Origin: an uncultured Methanobrevibacter sp.
GTDB lineage: Archaea > Methanobacteriota > Methanobacteria > Methanobacteriales > Methanobacteriaceae
Assembly: GCF_937881195.1 (NCBI RefSeq)
Contig: NZ_CALGFC010000017.1
Coordinates: forward strand, 30,683 to 94,682
DNA: 64,000 bases
Direction: 5' to 3'
The position numbers and the translations under genes are program-made. Within the stretch, counting starts at the first letter, position 1, and every line of letters starts with the position of its first letter. The notes under the pieces are model-generated. The model was not told the DNA's origin and did no database searches. It saw nothing but the letters and a program-made list of their open reading frames with translations. Below, piece after piece: positions 1-10,000 of this stretch.

Positions 1-153
1 TAAATCAATATAAGATGTTGGAGTTCCATCAGCCCCCATTTTAACAAATTCACCAGATTCATTATTTCCAAAATGTCTCTTAATCTTTTTTTCAACATTC
101 TCAATTATTTTATTGGAAATATTTTTACATAAATCAATGTCTTTGTTTTTCAT
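1..153 (-). CDS. inositol monophosphatase-family protein, N-terminal fragment
   Basis: Only the first 51 codons lie in the window; the gene runs off the left edge. The start is an ATG preceded by a GAGG Shine-Dalgarno (SD). The visible part ends in GADGTPTSYID, the conserved segment near the N-terminus of archaeal inositol monophosphatase/fructose-1,6-bisphosphatase-type phosphatases. In Methanobacteriales this phosphatase domain is often fused to an NAD kinase domain (NADP phosphatase/NAD kinase), so the complete protein could be either the single-domain phosphatase or that fusion. The catalytic metal-binding motifs lie outside the window, so activity cannot be judged. Confidence 0.7.
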   Translation of the reverse strand, partial: MKNKDIDLCKNISNKIIENVEKKIKRHFGNNESGEFVKMGADGTPTSYIDL

Positions 154-414
154 TTTTATAGCCTCAAGTAATAATAGCAAAAAATAAAAATATAATTAAT
201 ATGAATTATAATGAATATATATTAACTTAATACCAATTATAATAAATATAGACCATATTAATACTAATTATATCTAATATTAGTTATAGTTATTATATGA
301 ATTATAATTATCTATGAATATACTTTTGAACATATATTATTATATTATCATATAATAATTATATAAAGTATAAAATATAAATCCATTGCTTTTTTTAATA
401 TATACTTATTGATT

Positions 415-879
415 TTAATTTTTATCAATAATTTCATCATTTATATAAATAACTGAAGCAACAACAGTCCCCAATTCTTCAACAACATGATTAATTTCTT
501 CAATTACTAATTCATTAATTTTTTCATTACGAACTTTCATCATATATTTAACCATTTCCTCAGCACCCTTTTTGATTTCTTCAGAAGTCTTATTGATCCC
601 TGAATTTTCAACAACACAACCAAGGTTATCTCCAATAGCTATTGCTACAGCAGAAGAAATTAAATCCCCTTTTTTATCTGAGCTTATTGTTGCTAATACA
701 CAATTTACCATAGCTCCAGCTTTCAATTTTGGGAGTAAACATGTTTCTGTTTCTTTTTCAAGCATACTTGAAACTTTAATTAAATTAACATCACCTATTC
801 CTGCTTCGAGTAATGCATTATCAAATGAATTAAGTTGAGTTGGACCTTCTGCCTTTCCTGATACAATAGCTACTTTCAT
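415..879 (-). CDS. pdaD: pyruvoyl-dependent arginine decarboxylase proenzyme
   Basis: A 154-residue protein matching archaeal PvlArgDC, which decarboxylates arginine to agmatine, the first step of polyamine synthesis in many methanogens. The family proenzyme cleaves itself between two adjacent serines and turns the second into the pyruvoyl cofactor; here this is S37-S38 in LIKVSSML. The segment GAMVNCVLA and the C-terminal acidic part fit the alpha-chain fold. The length is normal. The gene is divergent from aIF5A; agmatinase lies further right, so the substrate, product and hypusine-precursor steps are neighbours. The start ATG has only a weak SD. Confidence 0.93.
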   Translation of the reverse strand: MKVAIVSGKAEGPTQLNSFDNALLEAGIGDVNLIKVSSMLEKETETCLLPKLKAGAMVNCVLATISSDKKGDLISSAVAIAIGDNLGCVVENSGINKTSEEIKKGAEEMVKYMMKVRNEKINELVIEEINHVVEELGTVVASVIYINDEIIDKN

Positions 880-1554
880 TTTATCACATTGTAAATTTAA
901 TAAGTATTAACGATATGTTATTAGTAGAAAAATTTTTAGTAAAGATATTTTTTAGTAAAGATATTTTTTAGTAAAGATATTTTATTAAATATATTTTTAA
1001 TTAGTTTAAATTTAGTAATTTAATAAATTTTTAATTGAATTTTATTAACTTGAATAAATTTTTTATTTTAAGTTAAAATTAATATTATTTTAAAATTAAT
1101 ATTAGTTTAAAATTTATTAGTTTAAATTTTAAATAAAATTCAATTTATCATATTTTAAATAATTTTTAATTAAAATCTAATTTATTTGTGTTTATTATAT
1201 TTATATTAATTTATGATAATTAATATTTAATTTATTAATTACAAAAGCATTAAATTTATTTATAATAATTATTATTTTAATTTTAATTCTTATTTTTAAT
1301 TTTTTTATAATAATTAAATTCAATAGAATACTTTATATAAAACTTGATTAAATATAATATTAATCTAATTATATTGCTTATATTAACTACATTTTTGCAT
1401 ATTGAAGTTTATATAAAGTTCATAATAAATATGTGTAAATACACAGTATTATTAATTAATATTAGATTTTATAAGGGGAAAATATTTTTTTAATAAATAT
1501 ATGACCTTAAAATTATTTTAACAAAGATTATATCCTATATGTGGAGGAAAAATA
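880..1554. promoter_or_regulatory. divergent spacer pdaD / aIF5A with two TATA-like palindromes
   Basis: This 675-bp AT-rich spacer has no gene. The 10-bp palindrome TTTATATAAA occurs at 1332-1341 and again at 1408-1417. Either could be an archaeal TATA box and, being symmetric, could serve either strand. The second is about 140 bp before the aIF5A start and would give a leader of roughly 110 nt. Assignment is inferred only from the sequence. Confidence 0.3.
937..984. repeat. 16-bp tandem repeat, three copies
   Basis: The unit TAGTAAAGATATTTTT begins at 937, 953 and 969. It lies 60-100 bp upstream of pdaD (minus strand), in the divergent spacer to aIF5A, so it may touch the pdaD promoter. 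No protein-binding role can be shown from the sequence. Confidence 0.7.
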
Positions 1555-1944
1555 ATGTCAAAGAAAGTTGTTGAAGTGAAAACTTTAAAAATAGGAAAAT
1601 ATGTAGTATTGGGTGGAGAAGCTTCTAAAATAACTAGTTTATCAACTTCATCTCCTGGAAAACACGGAGCAGCTAAAGCAAGACTTGAAGCTGTTGGTAT
1701 TTTTGATGGACAAAAAAGAAGTATTGTTAAACCAGTAGATACTAAAATTGATATCCCAATTATTGATAAAAGAGTTGGACAAGTATTATCTATCATGGGT
1801 ACTGATGTTCAATTAATGGATATGGAAAATTATGAAACTCTCGAACTTCCTATACCTGAAGAGATAAAAGACCAAATTGTCGAAGGTGCAGAAGTGGATT
1901 ACATTACTGCTTTAGGAAACATGAAAATAATGAGAGTTAAATAG
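1555..1944 (+). CDS. eif5A: translation initiation factor aIF5A (hypusine-containing)
   Basis: A 129-residue protein of normal length for archaeal IF5A. The N-terminal SH3-like domain carries the hypusine loop SSPGKHGAAK with the modifiable lysine K36; the C-terminal OB-fold domain follows. Deoxyhypusine is formed on this lysine from spermidine by deoxyhypusine synthase, and the factor helps ribosomes through difficult peptide bonds. The start follows a strong GGAGG SD. It sits between pdaD and agmatinase, both polyamine genes, which supports a shared theme of polyamine supply and use. A hairpin overlapping the stop probably ends the transcript. Confidence 0.96.
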   Translation: MSKKVVEVKTLKIGKYVVLGGEASKITSLSTSSPGKHGAAKARLEAVGIFDGQKRSIVKPVDTKIDIPIIDKRVGQVLSIMGTDVQLMDMENYETLELPIPEEIKDQIVEGAEVDYITALGNMKIMRVK

Positions 1945-1980
1945 ATAAATGTTTAAATTTATCTAACTAATTCCTTTATT
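1942..1980 (+). terminator. hairpin terminator of aIF5A
   Basis: A perfect 9-bp inverted repeat, TAGATAAAT (1942-1950) and ATTTATCTA (1957-1965), with a 6-nt loop overlaps the aIF5A stop codon and is followed by T-rich DNA. Confidence 0.5.
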
Positions 1981-2126
1981 TTAAATACTATTTCTAAATT
2001 AATAATAAAATAAATAAAATACTTAATTCTAGCTAATTCCTTTATTTTAAATACTATTTCTAAATTAATAATAAAATAAATAAAATACTTAATTCTAGCT
2101 AATTTTTTTATTTTAAATAATATATC
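1967..2126. repeat. 66-bp tandem duplication plus partial third copy
   Basis: Positions 1967-2032 and 2033-2098 are identical by eye; a diverged partial third copy occupies 2099-2126. It lies immediately after the aIF5A hairpin, in the 438-bp spacer before agmatinase, which otherwise holds nothing recognisable. Exact identity of the two full copies suggests a recent duplication. Confidence 0.9.
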
Positions 2127-2382
2127 AAATTATATAGTAAATTATATATTTAATTCAAAATCTAACAAAAAAATCTTTTATATTGATTATAAAATAATTT
2201 ATATCATTTATACTAATAATTTAAGATTTATTAATAATAAAATATATATTAATATTTTTAAACACTATTATAAACAAGTTATATCAATATTATAAATTGA
2301 TAGAAAATTTTAAATTTGCAAATTTAAAAATAATAAATTTAAAAATATATTTATTTTAAAATATTAAAAGGTCATTGTTATT

Positions 2383-3273
2383 ATGCTTTTTAACACTTAT
2401 AAACCATGGAAGTTTGCTTTTTCGCAAGAAACTGAGGATTTAGATGAAGCTAAAGAAAATAGTTGGGGAATAATTGGTGTACCATTTGATAGCACTAGTT
2501 CATATGGCCCAGGATCAAGATTTGGCCCAACAACTGTTAGAGAAGCATCATATAGCTTTGAAAAATATAATATAACATTTAAAAGTAATTTAGATACAGT
2601 TTTCTACGATTTTGGAAATATAAATGTTATATATGGAAATTGTAGAGAAACTGTTAAAATTCTTGAAGAAACAATATTAGAACTTCTAGAACATGGAATA
2701 AAACCAATAACTATTGGTGGAGAACATAGTATTAGTATAGCTCCAATAAAAGCACTTTCAAAAAAATATAATATTGAAAAAATGACAATCATACATCTTG
2801 ATGCACATATGGATATTATTGATGAATATCAAGGTGAAAAATGTTCCCATGCAACAATAATGAAAAGAGCGTATGATTTAAATCCAAAAGAGATAATTGA
2901 AATAGGAATTAGATCAGCAAGCCTTGAAGAAAAAGATTTTGTTGAGAATAAAGAGAATATAACCATATTTACTGCAAAAGATACAAGAGAAAAATTTGAA
3001 AATATTAATAAAAAACTTAATCAAATTAATGTAGATGAACCTGTTTATTTAAGCATTGATATGGATGTTTTAGACCCTTTATACGCTCCAGAAGTTGGAA
3101 ATCCAATACCAAATGGAATTTCAATAGATATAATTGAAGATATACTAAAAACTTTAGCAAAAAAAAATATAGTTGGTTTTGACTTAGTTGAGGTAGCTAC
3201 AAGTAAACTTGGAGATTCAACTGCAGTAACTGGATCTAAAATAATATATGATTTCTTATCATTAAATAAATAA
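2383..3273 (+). CDS. speB: agmatinase (ureohydrolase family)
   Basis: A 296-residue ureohydrolase. Family manganese-binding motifs are present: H115 in GGEHS, D140-A-H-M-D144, H156 in SHATIM, and D226/D228 in SIDMDVLDP. Family knowledge says agmatinase hydrolyses agmatine to putrescine and urea. The substrate is inferred from the neighbourhood, because PdaD, which makes agmatine, is encoded 1.5 kb away. The start ATG has AAGGTCA about 10 nt upstream. The DNA of the last codons is part of an imperfect repeat that continues into the spacer. Confidence 0.9.
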   Translation: MLFNTYKPWKFAFSQETEDLDEAKENSWGIIGVPFDSTSSYGPGSRFGPTTVREASYSFEKYNITFKSNLDTVFYDFGNINVIYGNCRETVKILEETILELLEHGIKPITIGGEHSISIAPIKALSKKYNIEKMTIIHLDAHMDIIDEYQGEKCSHATIMKRAYDLNPKEIIEIGIRSASLEEKDFVENKENITIFTAKDTREKFENINKKLNQINVDEPVYLSIDMDVLDPLYAPEVGNPIPNGISIDIIEDILKTLAKKNIVGFDLVEVATSKLGDSTAVTGSKIIYDFLSLNK

Positions 3274-3350
3274 AAATCATTTAAAAATAATACTTTTTAT
3301 CATTAAATAATAAGAATCATTGAAAAATGCTGTTTTTTATAATTAAATAA
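3257..3350. repeat. imperfect 40-41-bp repeat running out of the speB 3' end
   Basis: The string TATCATTAAATAA occurs at 3257 (inside the last speB codons) and 3298, and a variant (TATAATTAAATAA) at 3338. The gene tail appears to have been duplicated into the spacer. Confidence 0.5.
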
Positions 3351-3383
3351 ATAATAATTACAAAAATTAGCTATTTTGTCATT

Positions 3384-3869
3384 TTAATTTATTTTTTTAA
3401 CATCAACACTTATTTTACCATTTTCTAAGGATAATATCATTACTGTAGCTTCACTAAAAATTGGAGCAGTTGGACTTCCAGGATTTAAAAGAATAACTTC
3501 CCCCATTTCTTCTATAAGTGGCTGATGAGTATGTCCACTTATCAAAACATCAACATCGAGTTCCTTTGCAATATAATACAATTGTTGAGTATCTCCTTTT
3601 GGATTAACTTCTCCATGTTTAACTCCAATTTTAACTCCTTCAATAGTTTTTACAATACTTTCAGGAAAATCATTTCCATATTCTCTATCTCTTTCTCCTT
3701 GAACAATTAAAACAGGAGCTATTTTTTCTAAATCATATTTTACATCAAGAGAAGTCAGATTACCTGCATGTATAATAAGTTCAACATCTTCAAATAATTT
3801 AAATACTTCTAAAGGTAATTTATCCACTTTATCGGGAATAAATGTATCTGAAATTAAACCAATTTTCAT
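3384..3869 (-). CDS. YfcE/MJ0936-type phosphoesterase with altered metal ligands
   Basis: A 161-residue calcineurin-like phosphoesterase of the YfcE/MJ0936 family. The start was put at the ATG giving MKIGLISDTF, which fits the family N-terminus; an in-frame ATG lies 5 codons upstream. Motif positions D8, H85 (KHGEV) and H113/H115 (GHTHQP) are kept. Three expected metal-site residues differ: the usual DxH is DTF (F10), the usual GD is GN (N37), and the usual GN before the third loop is GE (E59). It is therefore either catalytically impaired or altered in metal use. The gene stands alone, downstream of speB on the opposite strand. Substrate unknown. Confidence 0.8.
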   Translation of the reverse strand: MKIGLISDTFIPDKVDKLPLEVFKLFEDVELIIHAGNLTSLDVKYDLEKIAPVLIVQGERDREYGNDFPESIVKTIEGVKIGVKHGEVNPKGDTQQLYYIAKELDVDVLISGHTHQPLIEEMGEVILLNPGSPTAPIFSEATVMILSLENGKISVDVKKIN

Positions 3870-4012
3870 AAATAACAAAACCATGATTTCATTTTTATTA
3901 ATATTATAATTTTAATTTAATTTAATAATAACTAATTTAAAAAAATTAAAAAATAATATACAAATAAAATTTAATGCAATCAAATTCAAATAAATAATAT
4001 TTCAAACATTAT

Positions 4013-4810
4013 TTATCTATTTTTTTCAGATTTTGCAAAAAAGAATGTCCCTATTACTAGACAGATTACTGTCAATAAAAGTATTGCAGCAAAGTTAATC
4101 AATGGATTAAAAATTGGTGTTTGAACACCAGTAACACCCCTTACCAAATCAATACAATAAGTCATTGGCATAATACGACTCAAAGCAAGTAATAGCATAT
4201 TAGAATCATTTACAGGAATAATTGCTCCTGATAAAAATATTTGAGGCATTATTATTATCATCATTGCGAAATTTGCAGTTTTTGGATTTTTAATTAATCC
4301 CATTAAAATCATTGACAATGCCCCAGCTGCAAAACATATAAGTGGCGAAAGTGCCAAAATCAATAACAATTGATCTAATGGAAGGTAAATATTCATAACC
4401 AAGCCAACAATGAGTGTTCCTATCATGCTGACTATAGCTACAAAGGTAGATCCTATTATTTTTCCTATGACTAATGAATAACGAGAAATAGGAGATACTA
4501 ACATTTCTTGAGTAAAGTCTGTTTCATGGTCATCTACAAGTGAGGTCATCCCTAAAATTGTCACCATAAACAACATAGTAACAAGCATTCCCACAAGCAT
4601 AAATTCACCAAGATTTGCACCTCCCACTATGCCCATCATATTTCCACCAATCATACCCATCATAAAGAGAGGCATAACAAGTGTAACAATTAGCATAGAT
4701 GGCGATTTAAAAAATACTGTGATATCTCTTGCTACTACTGCAATGATTGAATTTAATTCTCTTGAAATATCTGACTTTCTTTGATTTAAATTTTCGTTCA
4801 TATTCTTCAT
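4013..4810 (-). CDS. ABC-2 type transporter permease
   Basis: A 265-residue integral membrane protein with about six hydrophobic helices, of the ABC-2 permease family that exports drugs, lipids or polymers. It overlaps the ATPase gene by 4 bp (ATGA) and is the last gene of a three-gene operon marR-ATPase-permease. An AGAGG SD suits the in-frame ATG at 4801 better (spacing 10) than the one at 4810 (spacing 1), so the protein may be three residues shorter. The substrate cannot be told; the linked MarR-family gene suggests export of a toxic or signalling compound. Confidence 0.9.
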   Translation of the reverse strand: MKNMNENLNQRKSDISRELNSIIAVVARDITVFFKSPSMLIVTLVMPLFMMGMIGGNMMGIVGGANLGEFMLVGMLVTMLFMVTILGMTSLVDDHETDFTQEMLVSPISRYSLVIGKIIGSTFVAIVSMIGTLIVGLVMNIYLPLDQLLLILALSPLICFAAGALSMILMGLIKNPKTANFAMMIIIMPQIFLSGAIIPVNDSNMLLLALSRIMPMTYCIDLVRGVTGVQTPIFNPLINFAAILLLTVICLVIGTFFFAKSEKNR

Positions 4811-5757
4811 GCCTCTACTTCATTTTTTTTATTTAAAAATTCAATATATGCATCTTCTAACATTGGTTCATGAATTTTTATTACACTTAGTTCTGTTTTT
4901 AATTGTGCGAAAATCTTTTGTGGTGATTTTGTATAAGGAACAATTATATGTTTGTCTATAATGAAAGGTATATCAAGTTCTGATAGTTCTTGTATCAATT
5001 CATCACGATTTTCAGCATCAATGATTAGTTGGGTTTTAAGTAAACTTTCTTTCAATTTTTCTGGAGAAGAGCAGGTAGCAATTTTGCCTTTATTTATAAT
5101 ACAAACATTATCTGCATTTTCGGCTTCATCAATATAATGAGTTGTTAGAAAAATAGTAATGCCATATTTATCACGGATTTCATTAATATATTTCCATAAA
5201 CTTCTACGACTTTCTGCATCTAATCCTTGTGTTGGTTCATCAAGGAATAAAACATCTGGTGTATGAATTAAGCTACGCATAATTTCAAGTTTTCTTTGCA
5301 TTCCTCCAGATAAATTTTTTACAGGATTAAACAATGCATCAATGTCAATATCAACCACTTTAGCAAGTTCCATTACTTTTTCACGATAGTTTTTTGGCAT
5401 TAGATTAAAAGTTGGCCTGTATGTAAACATACCATAAAGACATGCATGAAATCTAATGTTTTCTTCAGCTGTAAGTTGTTTGTCGAGACTAGGTTTTTGA
5501 AATATAATTCCTATCTTTTTTCGAACTTCTCTATCTTCTTTATCTATATCAAACCCTGCAATTTTAACTTCTCCCGATGTTTTTCCGAGCGTAGTAGTTA
5601 ATATTGAAATTGTTGTGGTTTTTCCGGCGCCATTAGGACCTAAAAAAGCGAAAAATTCTCCTTTTTTAACTGAAAAACTTATATTATCGATTGATAATTT
5701 TTTAGAACCTTTATAACTTTTAACTAAATTTTTTACTTCTATTACATTATCAGTCAT
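4807..5757 (-). CDS. ABC transporter ATP-binding protein (DrrA/CcmA type)
   Basis: 316 residues from the ATG at 5757, chosen because GGAGG lies 8 nt upstream; the reading frame stays open further but without an SD. Walker A is GPNGAGKTT (residues 40-48), the signature LSGGMQ (149-154) and Walker B VLFLDEP (169-175). The C-terminal 80 residues form the usual extension of exporter ATPases. It energises the permease encoded next. The start lies inside the 3' end of the marR gene (8-bp overlap), so translation of the regulator and pump is probably coupled. Confidence 0.93.
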   Translation of the reverse strand: MTDNVIEVKNLVKSYKGSKKLSIDNISFSVKKGEFFAFLGPNGAGKTTTISILTTTLGKTSGEVKIAGFDIDKEDREVRKKIGIIFQKPSLDKQLTAEENIRFHACLYGMFTYRPTFNLMPKNYREKVMELAKVVDIDIDALFNPVKNLSGGMQRKLEIMRSLIHTPDVLFLDEPTQGLDAESRRSLWKYINEIRDKYGITIFLTTHYIDEAENADNVCIINKGKIATCSSPEKLKESLLKTQLIIDAENRDELIQELSELDIPFIIDKHIIVPYTKSPQKIFAQLKTELSVIKIHEPMLEDAYIEFLNKKNEVEA

Positions 5758-6364
5758 TTCTCTTACCTCCAAAACCTTTAAATTTATGGTGATGGTGATG
5801 ATGATGGGAAGAATCCCTATTATGAAACTCCCAAAATCTTCTGGAAAAATTATTTTGATTTTCATGTTTTTCAAAGAAACGTTTTCTGAAAAATGCAATA
5901 TAATCATCCACATCTACTTCTTTTTCAATGTTTTCAATTATTCTTTCTATGTAATTTAGAAGATTATCCTGTTCTTCATCATTCAAACAGCCAAAAAGCT
6001 CTTCTAAATAATTATATTCCATATCATCCTCCTCATTAGGAGTAGCTTCACGCCCAGCATCAGTTAATTTTATAACAAATGAACGACGATCTTTTTCTGA
6101 TTGTTCCCGAATAATGTAACCTTTTTTTTCAAGTTTATTTAGAAGTTCAGCTAATGCTTGTGTACTTATATCAAGTAAGTATCCAAGTTCTTTTTGCATT
6201 ATTTCTGGTTGCATTTTTAAAAGAGTTAATACTCTTCCTTGTCCTTTATATGGATTAATATCTTTATTTTTATATTTTTGATCCATTTGATCCATATATA
6301 AATGACCATATAAATGCATTAGCTCCATAAATTCAGTTGCTAATTTTTTTCTTTTATTAGTCAT
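5750..6364 (-). CDS. MarR-family transcriptional regulator with His-rich C-terminus
   Basis: 204 residues. Residues about 10-140 form a winged-helix MarR domain (LGYLLDISTQALAELLNKLE is the recognition region, followed by the wing EQSEKDRRSF). The C-terminal 40 residues are unusual: aromatic and charged, then seven consecutive histidines followed by KFKGFGGKRND. MarR proteins are dimeric repressors that leave DNA on ligand binding. The His tail could bind a divalent metal, which is inference. It heads the operon with the ABC exporter and follows an array of CAAGT boxes that are candidate operators. AAGGTAG serves as SD. Confidence 0.92.
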   Translation of the reverse strand: MTNKRKKLATEFMELMHLYGHLYMDQMDQKYKNKDINPYKGQGRVLTLLKMQPEIMQKELGYLLDISTQALAELLNKLEKKGYIIREQSEKDRRSFVIKLTDAGREATPNEEDDMEYNYLEELFGCLNDEEQDNLLNYIERIIENIEKEVDVDDYIAFFRKRFFEKHENQNNFSRRFWEFHNRDSSHHHHHHHKFKGFGGKRND

Positions 6365-6384
6365 GATACTACCTTCTTTTTAGT

Positions 6385-6490
6385 CAAGTTTTTTAATTAT
6401 TCAGTAAAGTAGACTATTAATTTAACAAGTCTTTAATTATACTATCAAGTATATTATTATATTATCAAGTACTTAAGTATTTTGGTAAGG
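6385..6490. promoter_or_regulatory. array of CAAGT boxes, candidate MarR operators
   Basis: CAAGT starts at 6385, 6426, 6446 and 6466, with AAAGT at 6406 in phase: spacings 21, 20, 20 and 20 bp. A weaker TAAGG sits at 6486. The two best boxes read TATCAAGTA. The array occupies the region just upstream of the marR start (6364), where promoter and operator should be. About two helical turns per step would put all boxes on one face of the DNA. Binding by the MarR protein is inferred. Confidence 0.55.
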
Positions 6491-7057
6491 TGTGTAGTAT
6501 ATAAAAAATAAATTTTGTTATTATTTTATTCATTTTCTTAATTTTTCATTAAAAAATGATTTAAATAATTATTAAATCATTGAAAATAGTAATTTTAGAC
6601 ATTATAAAATATTATCTAGTAAATTATTTAAAAATAATGTCAAATATACATTTTAAAATATTTGATAAAAAAGCCAAATACAAATTTTTTAAAATTTTAA
6701 AATTAAAATTTCGAACAGATAAATTATCATTTAACATTTAAGGCAGAGATAATTAATAATACCCTATAAAATTAATAAATATTATTTTTATAATAAATAA
6801 TATAATTTTAATATATATTTATAAGAATATAATGAAAAAGAGTTTAATGAAAAAGATTTAATTAAAAATAATGAATTAAAATTAGTATTATTATAAAATA
6901 ATTAACTAAAATCAGTTTTATAAAAAATTAAGGAAAATATTTTATTATAAAAAATTAAAGGAAGAAATATAATTGCTTTTTATAAATAATATACTATATA
7001 ATTAGTTTAATATTATTTTATGCTATTTTTCTTCCAAAAAATGGTTTATTTTTTCAT
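6491..7057. other. AT-rich spacer, no gene seen
   Basis: About 570 bp between the MarR operon promoter and the 3' end of the large surface protein gene. No open frame with a credible SD and no structured RNA were recognised. Confidence 0.6.
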
Positions 7058-10000
7058 TTATCTTATTGGTCTATATACTTTTATTTTTATTTTGAAAGTT
7101 TTGCCAGATTTTAAATTAATCTTAAACTTTATCTTATTATCCACATACTTATATTTTATTTTTTTATTGTAAACTTTCCATAAATTATATTTCAAGTTTT
7201 TATAAATTACATGAGCATTTACAATATCTGAACCAGAATATCCATAGTTTTTAAAAGTCAGCCATTTCATATAAACAATATTTCCATATCTAATAGCCTT
7301 ACTATACTTCTTTTTAACAAGTCGAACATCCGGCTTAGTAGGAACATCAGAACCTTTAGAAACTGTGTAATTCATAGTATTAGTAAATCCCAAATAATTG
7401 CTGTTACCCGAATATTTTACTTCAGCTATAAATTTACCTTCTTTAGATGGAGTGTAAGATAAATTCCAATTTCCATTAGTAGAAGTAAACACATTATATG
7501 ACTTACCCCCAATAATAACATTAAGAGAAGCTTTATTTATAGGTTTACCATTTTTATCTACAAGAACACCGCGAATAATTGTAGTTTTTCCAGCAGTAGC
7601 ATTTAAAATAATAATACTAGAATTAGTAGCTAATTTAGACACATTAAAGTTTGTATGATTACTAAATGCAGTGTAATTGTCATTACTCATAAAACTAACA
7701 ATCACTGGAATATCACCAGTGCGATTAGCAAAATAAGTTAAATTCCAACCACCAGTAACATTAACCGGTACAAAATAATTAACACCATCAATAGTGACAT
7801 TAACAAAATTAATACCTGTATAATTAGCTAATTGACCATAAATAGCAACATTTTCACCAAAAGTAGCATTAGAAACAATGATACTACTATTTGTGACTAC
7901 TTTATTTGCAGAAAACTCAAAGTTTACATTTTGATTATCCAAAGTCCCATCAATCAGTTGCACACCAACATTATCAATATTAAATTCGCCAGTAAAATTA
8001 CTAGTATTATTAACTGAAAACTCTTGTCCATTAAAAGTGCCATTAATTACAAAATAAGGTAATTGATCAACACCATCATTAGTAAGAGTATTATTCAAAA
8101 CTAGAAACATGAATTTAACACTATCACCAATTTTAAGATTATTCAAACTAGTAAGATTAGTGATATTCAAAATATAATGATTATTAGTATCTATACCAAA
8201 AATCAAACTGGAAATATCATTAAAACCCCACCAATTATAATCAAAACTACTATTATCATTAAAACCAGTTATATTAACACCAACAAGAGCCAATACATGA
8301 TTATATTCAACAGTAACATTGACAAAAGATCCAACATATAATCCTGTAAAATTCAAACCAGCACCATTAGGAGCAAAAATACTATTTCCCCTAATAATAA
8401 AGTCAGTTACATCAGTAGGTAAATCTCCCTCATTAGAAAAGAAATAAAACCCATCACCTTTAGTGGAATTTATCTTATTATTAAAAAAGTTGAAACCACA
8501 AAGATTACTTTCACTAGAATAAACAAACACCCCATAAAATTCTCCAGTAATATTATTTTTAAGGAAAGTTATATTGGAGTTGTTATTATCATAAGTAGCT
8601 AGTAAAAGACCTAAACCAAATATTCCATTGATATTATTATTACCAAAGAAAATAGTTATATTGTTATTACTGTAAGAAGTCAATGCAATACCATATTCTG
8701 ATGTTCCAATAAGACTATTATTTTCAAAGGTTATATTAGTATTGTTACTGTTAGATACTCCTAACCAGATACCCCATTCAGCCCCAGTAAGATTAATACA
8801 AGAAAATAGAACTTTTGTATTATTACCATAATCTAAACCCAAAAGAGCAGCATATCCATATATTCCACTAATATTATTATTTTCAAAGGTCATATTGGTA
8901 TTATTATTGTTAGATGCATCCATAGAAACACCATTATCTGCTTCTTTGATATTGTTATCTTCAAATGTCACATTAGTGTTATTATTATTGTATACATCCA
9001 TATAAATACCATAACTTCTTCCAGTTATATTATTATTATTAAAGAATATATTAATATTTTGATTAATATGTGCATCCATATAAATACCACGAGATATTTT
9101 TCCAAGGAGATTATTATTTTCAAATATTATATTAAAGTTTTCACAAATAAATCCCCCTAGATTAAAACCATCTAAAATCCCAGTGATGTTATTATTATCA
9201 AATATAATATTGACGTTTTTACTATATGGAGTACTCCAAGAAAAACCATTACTAGATGTTCCATTAATAAAATTATTTAAAAATGTTAAATTAGTGTCAT
9301 TACTATAAGATGTATCTACAGAAATACCATCATGTCCTCCTGTAATATTATTGTTGACAACTGTTAAGTTAAAATTGTTATTGAATTGTGCATATATACT
9401 TAAAGCGGAAAATTGATCCATATCAGAGTTGATTCCCCAAATATTATTGTTTATAAAATTTATATTAGAGTTTTTACTATCAGATAACATTAAGTAAACA
9501 GTTCTAGAAGTCATTCCAGTAATATTATTGTTATCAAAAGTTATATTAGAGTTGTTAGTGTTAGAGGCATATAAATAAAAACCAGATGATGTTCCATTAA
9601 TATTGTTGTTAAACAATTTAATGTTGTTTCTACAATCTGGTACATTGATAAAAACACCCTTAGACTTAATTGTGGCATTACTAGATATATTGTTACCTAA
9701 TAAAGAAACTTCTATAATCACTTGACTATTAGCAGGAGCAGATATATAAACTGCACCATAATTATTGTCAGAAATTAAAGAATTTATTGTGTTGTTTTCA
9801 ATGTTTATTCCTTTTAAATCAGCACCAGTACTACGAATATCAATACTAATACTAGAAGATGTAATATTATTATCAATAATTGTTAAATCACTACTATTGG
9901 ATTTAATAGCTGTATCAAAACCACTAATAGTTAGATTGATTATGCGAACATTTGTTGATGTAATATTAAATAGAGTACCAGTTCCTGGCCCATTTATTTT

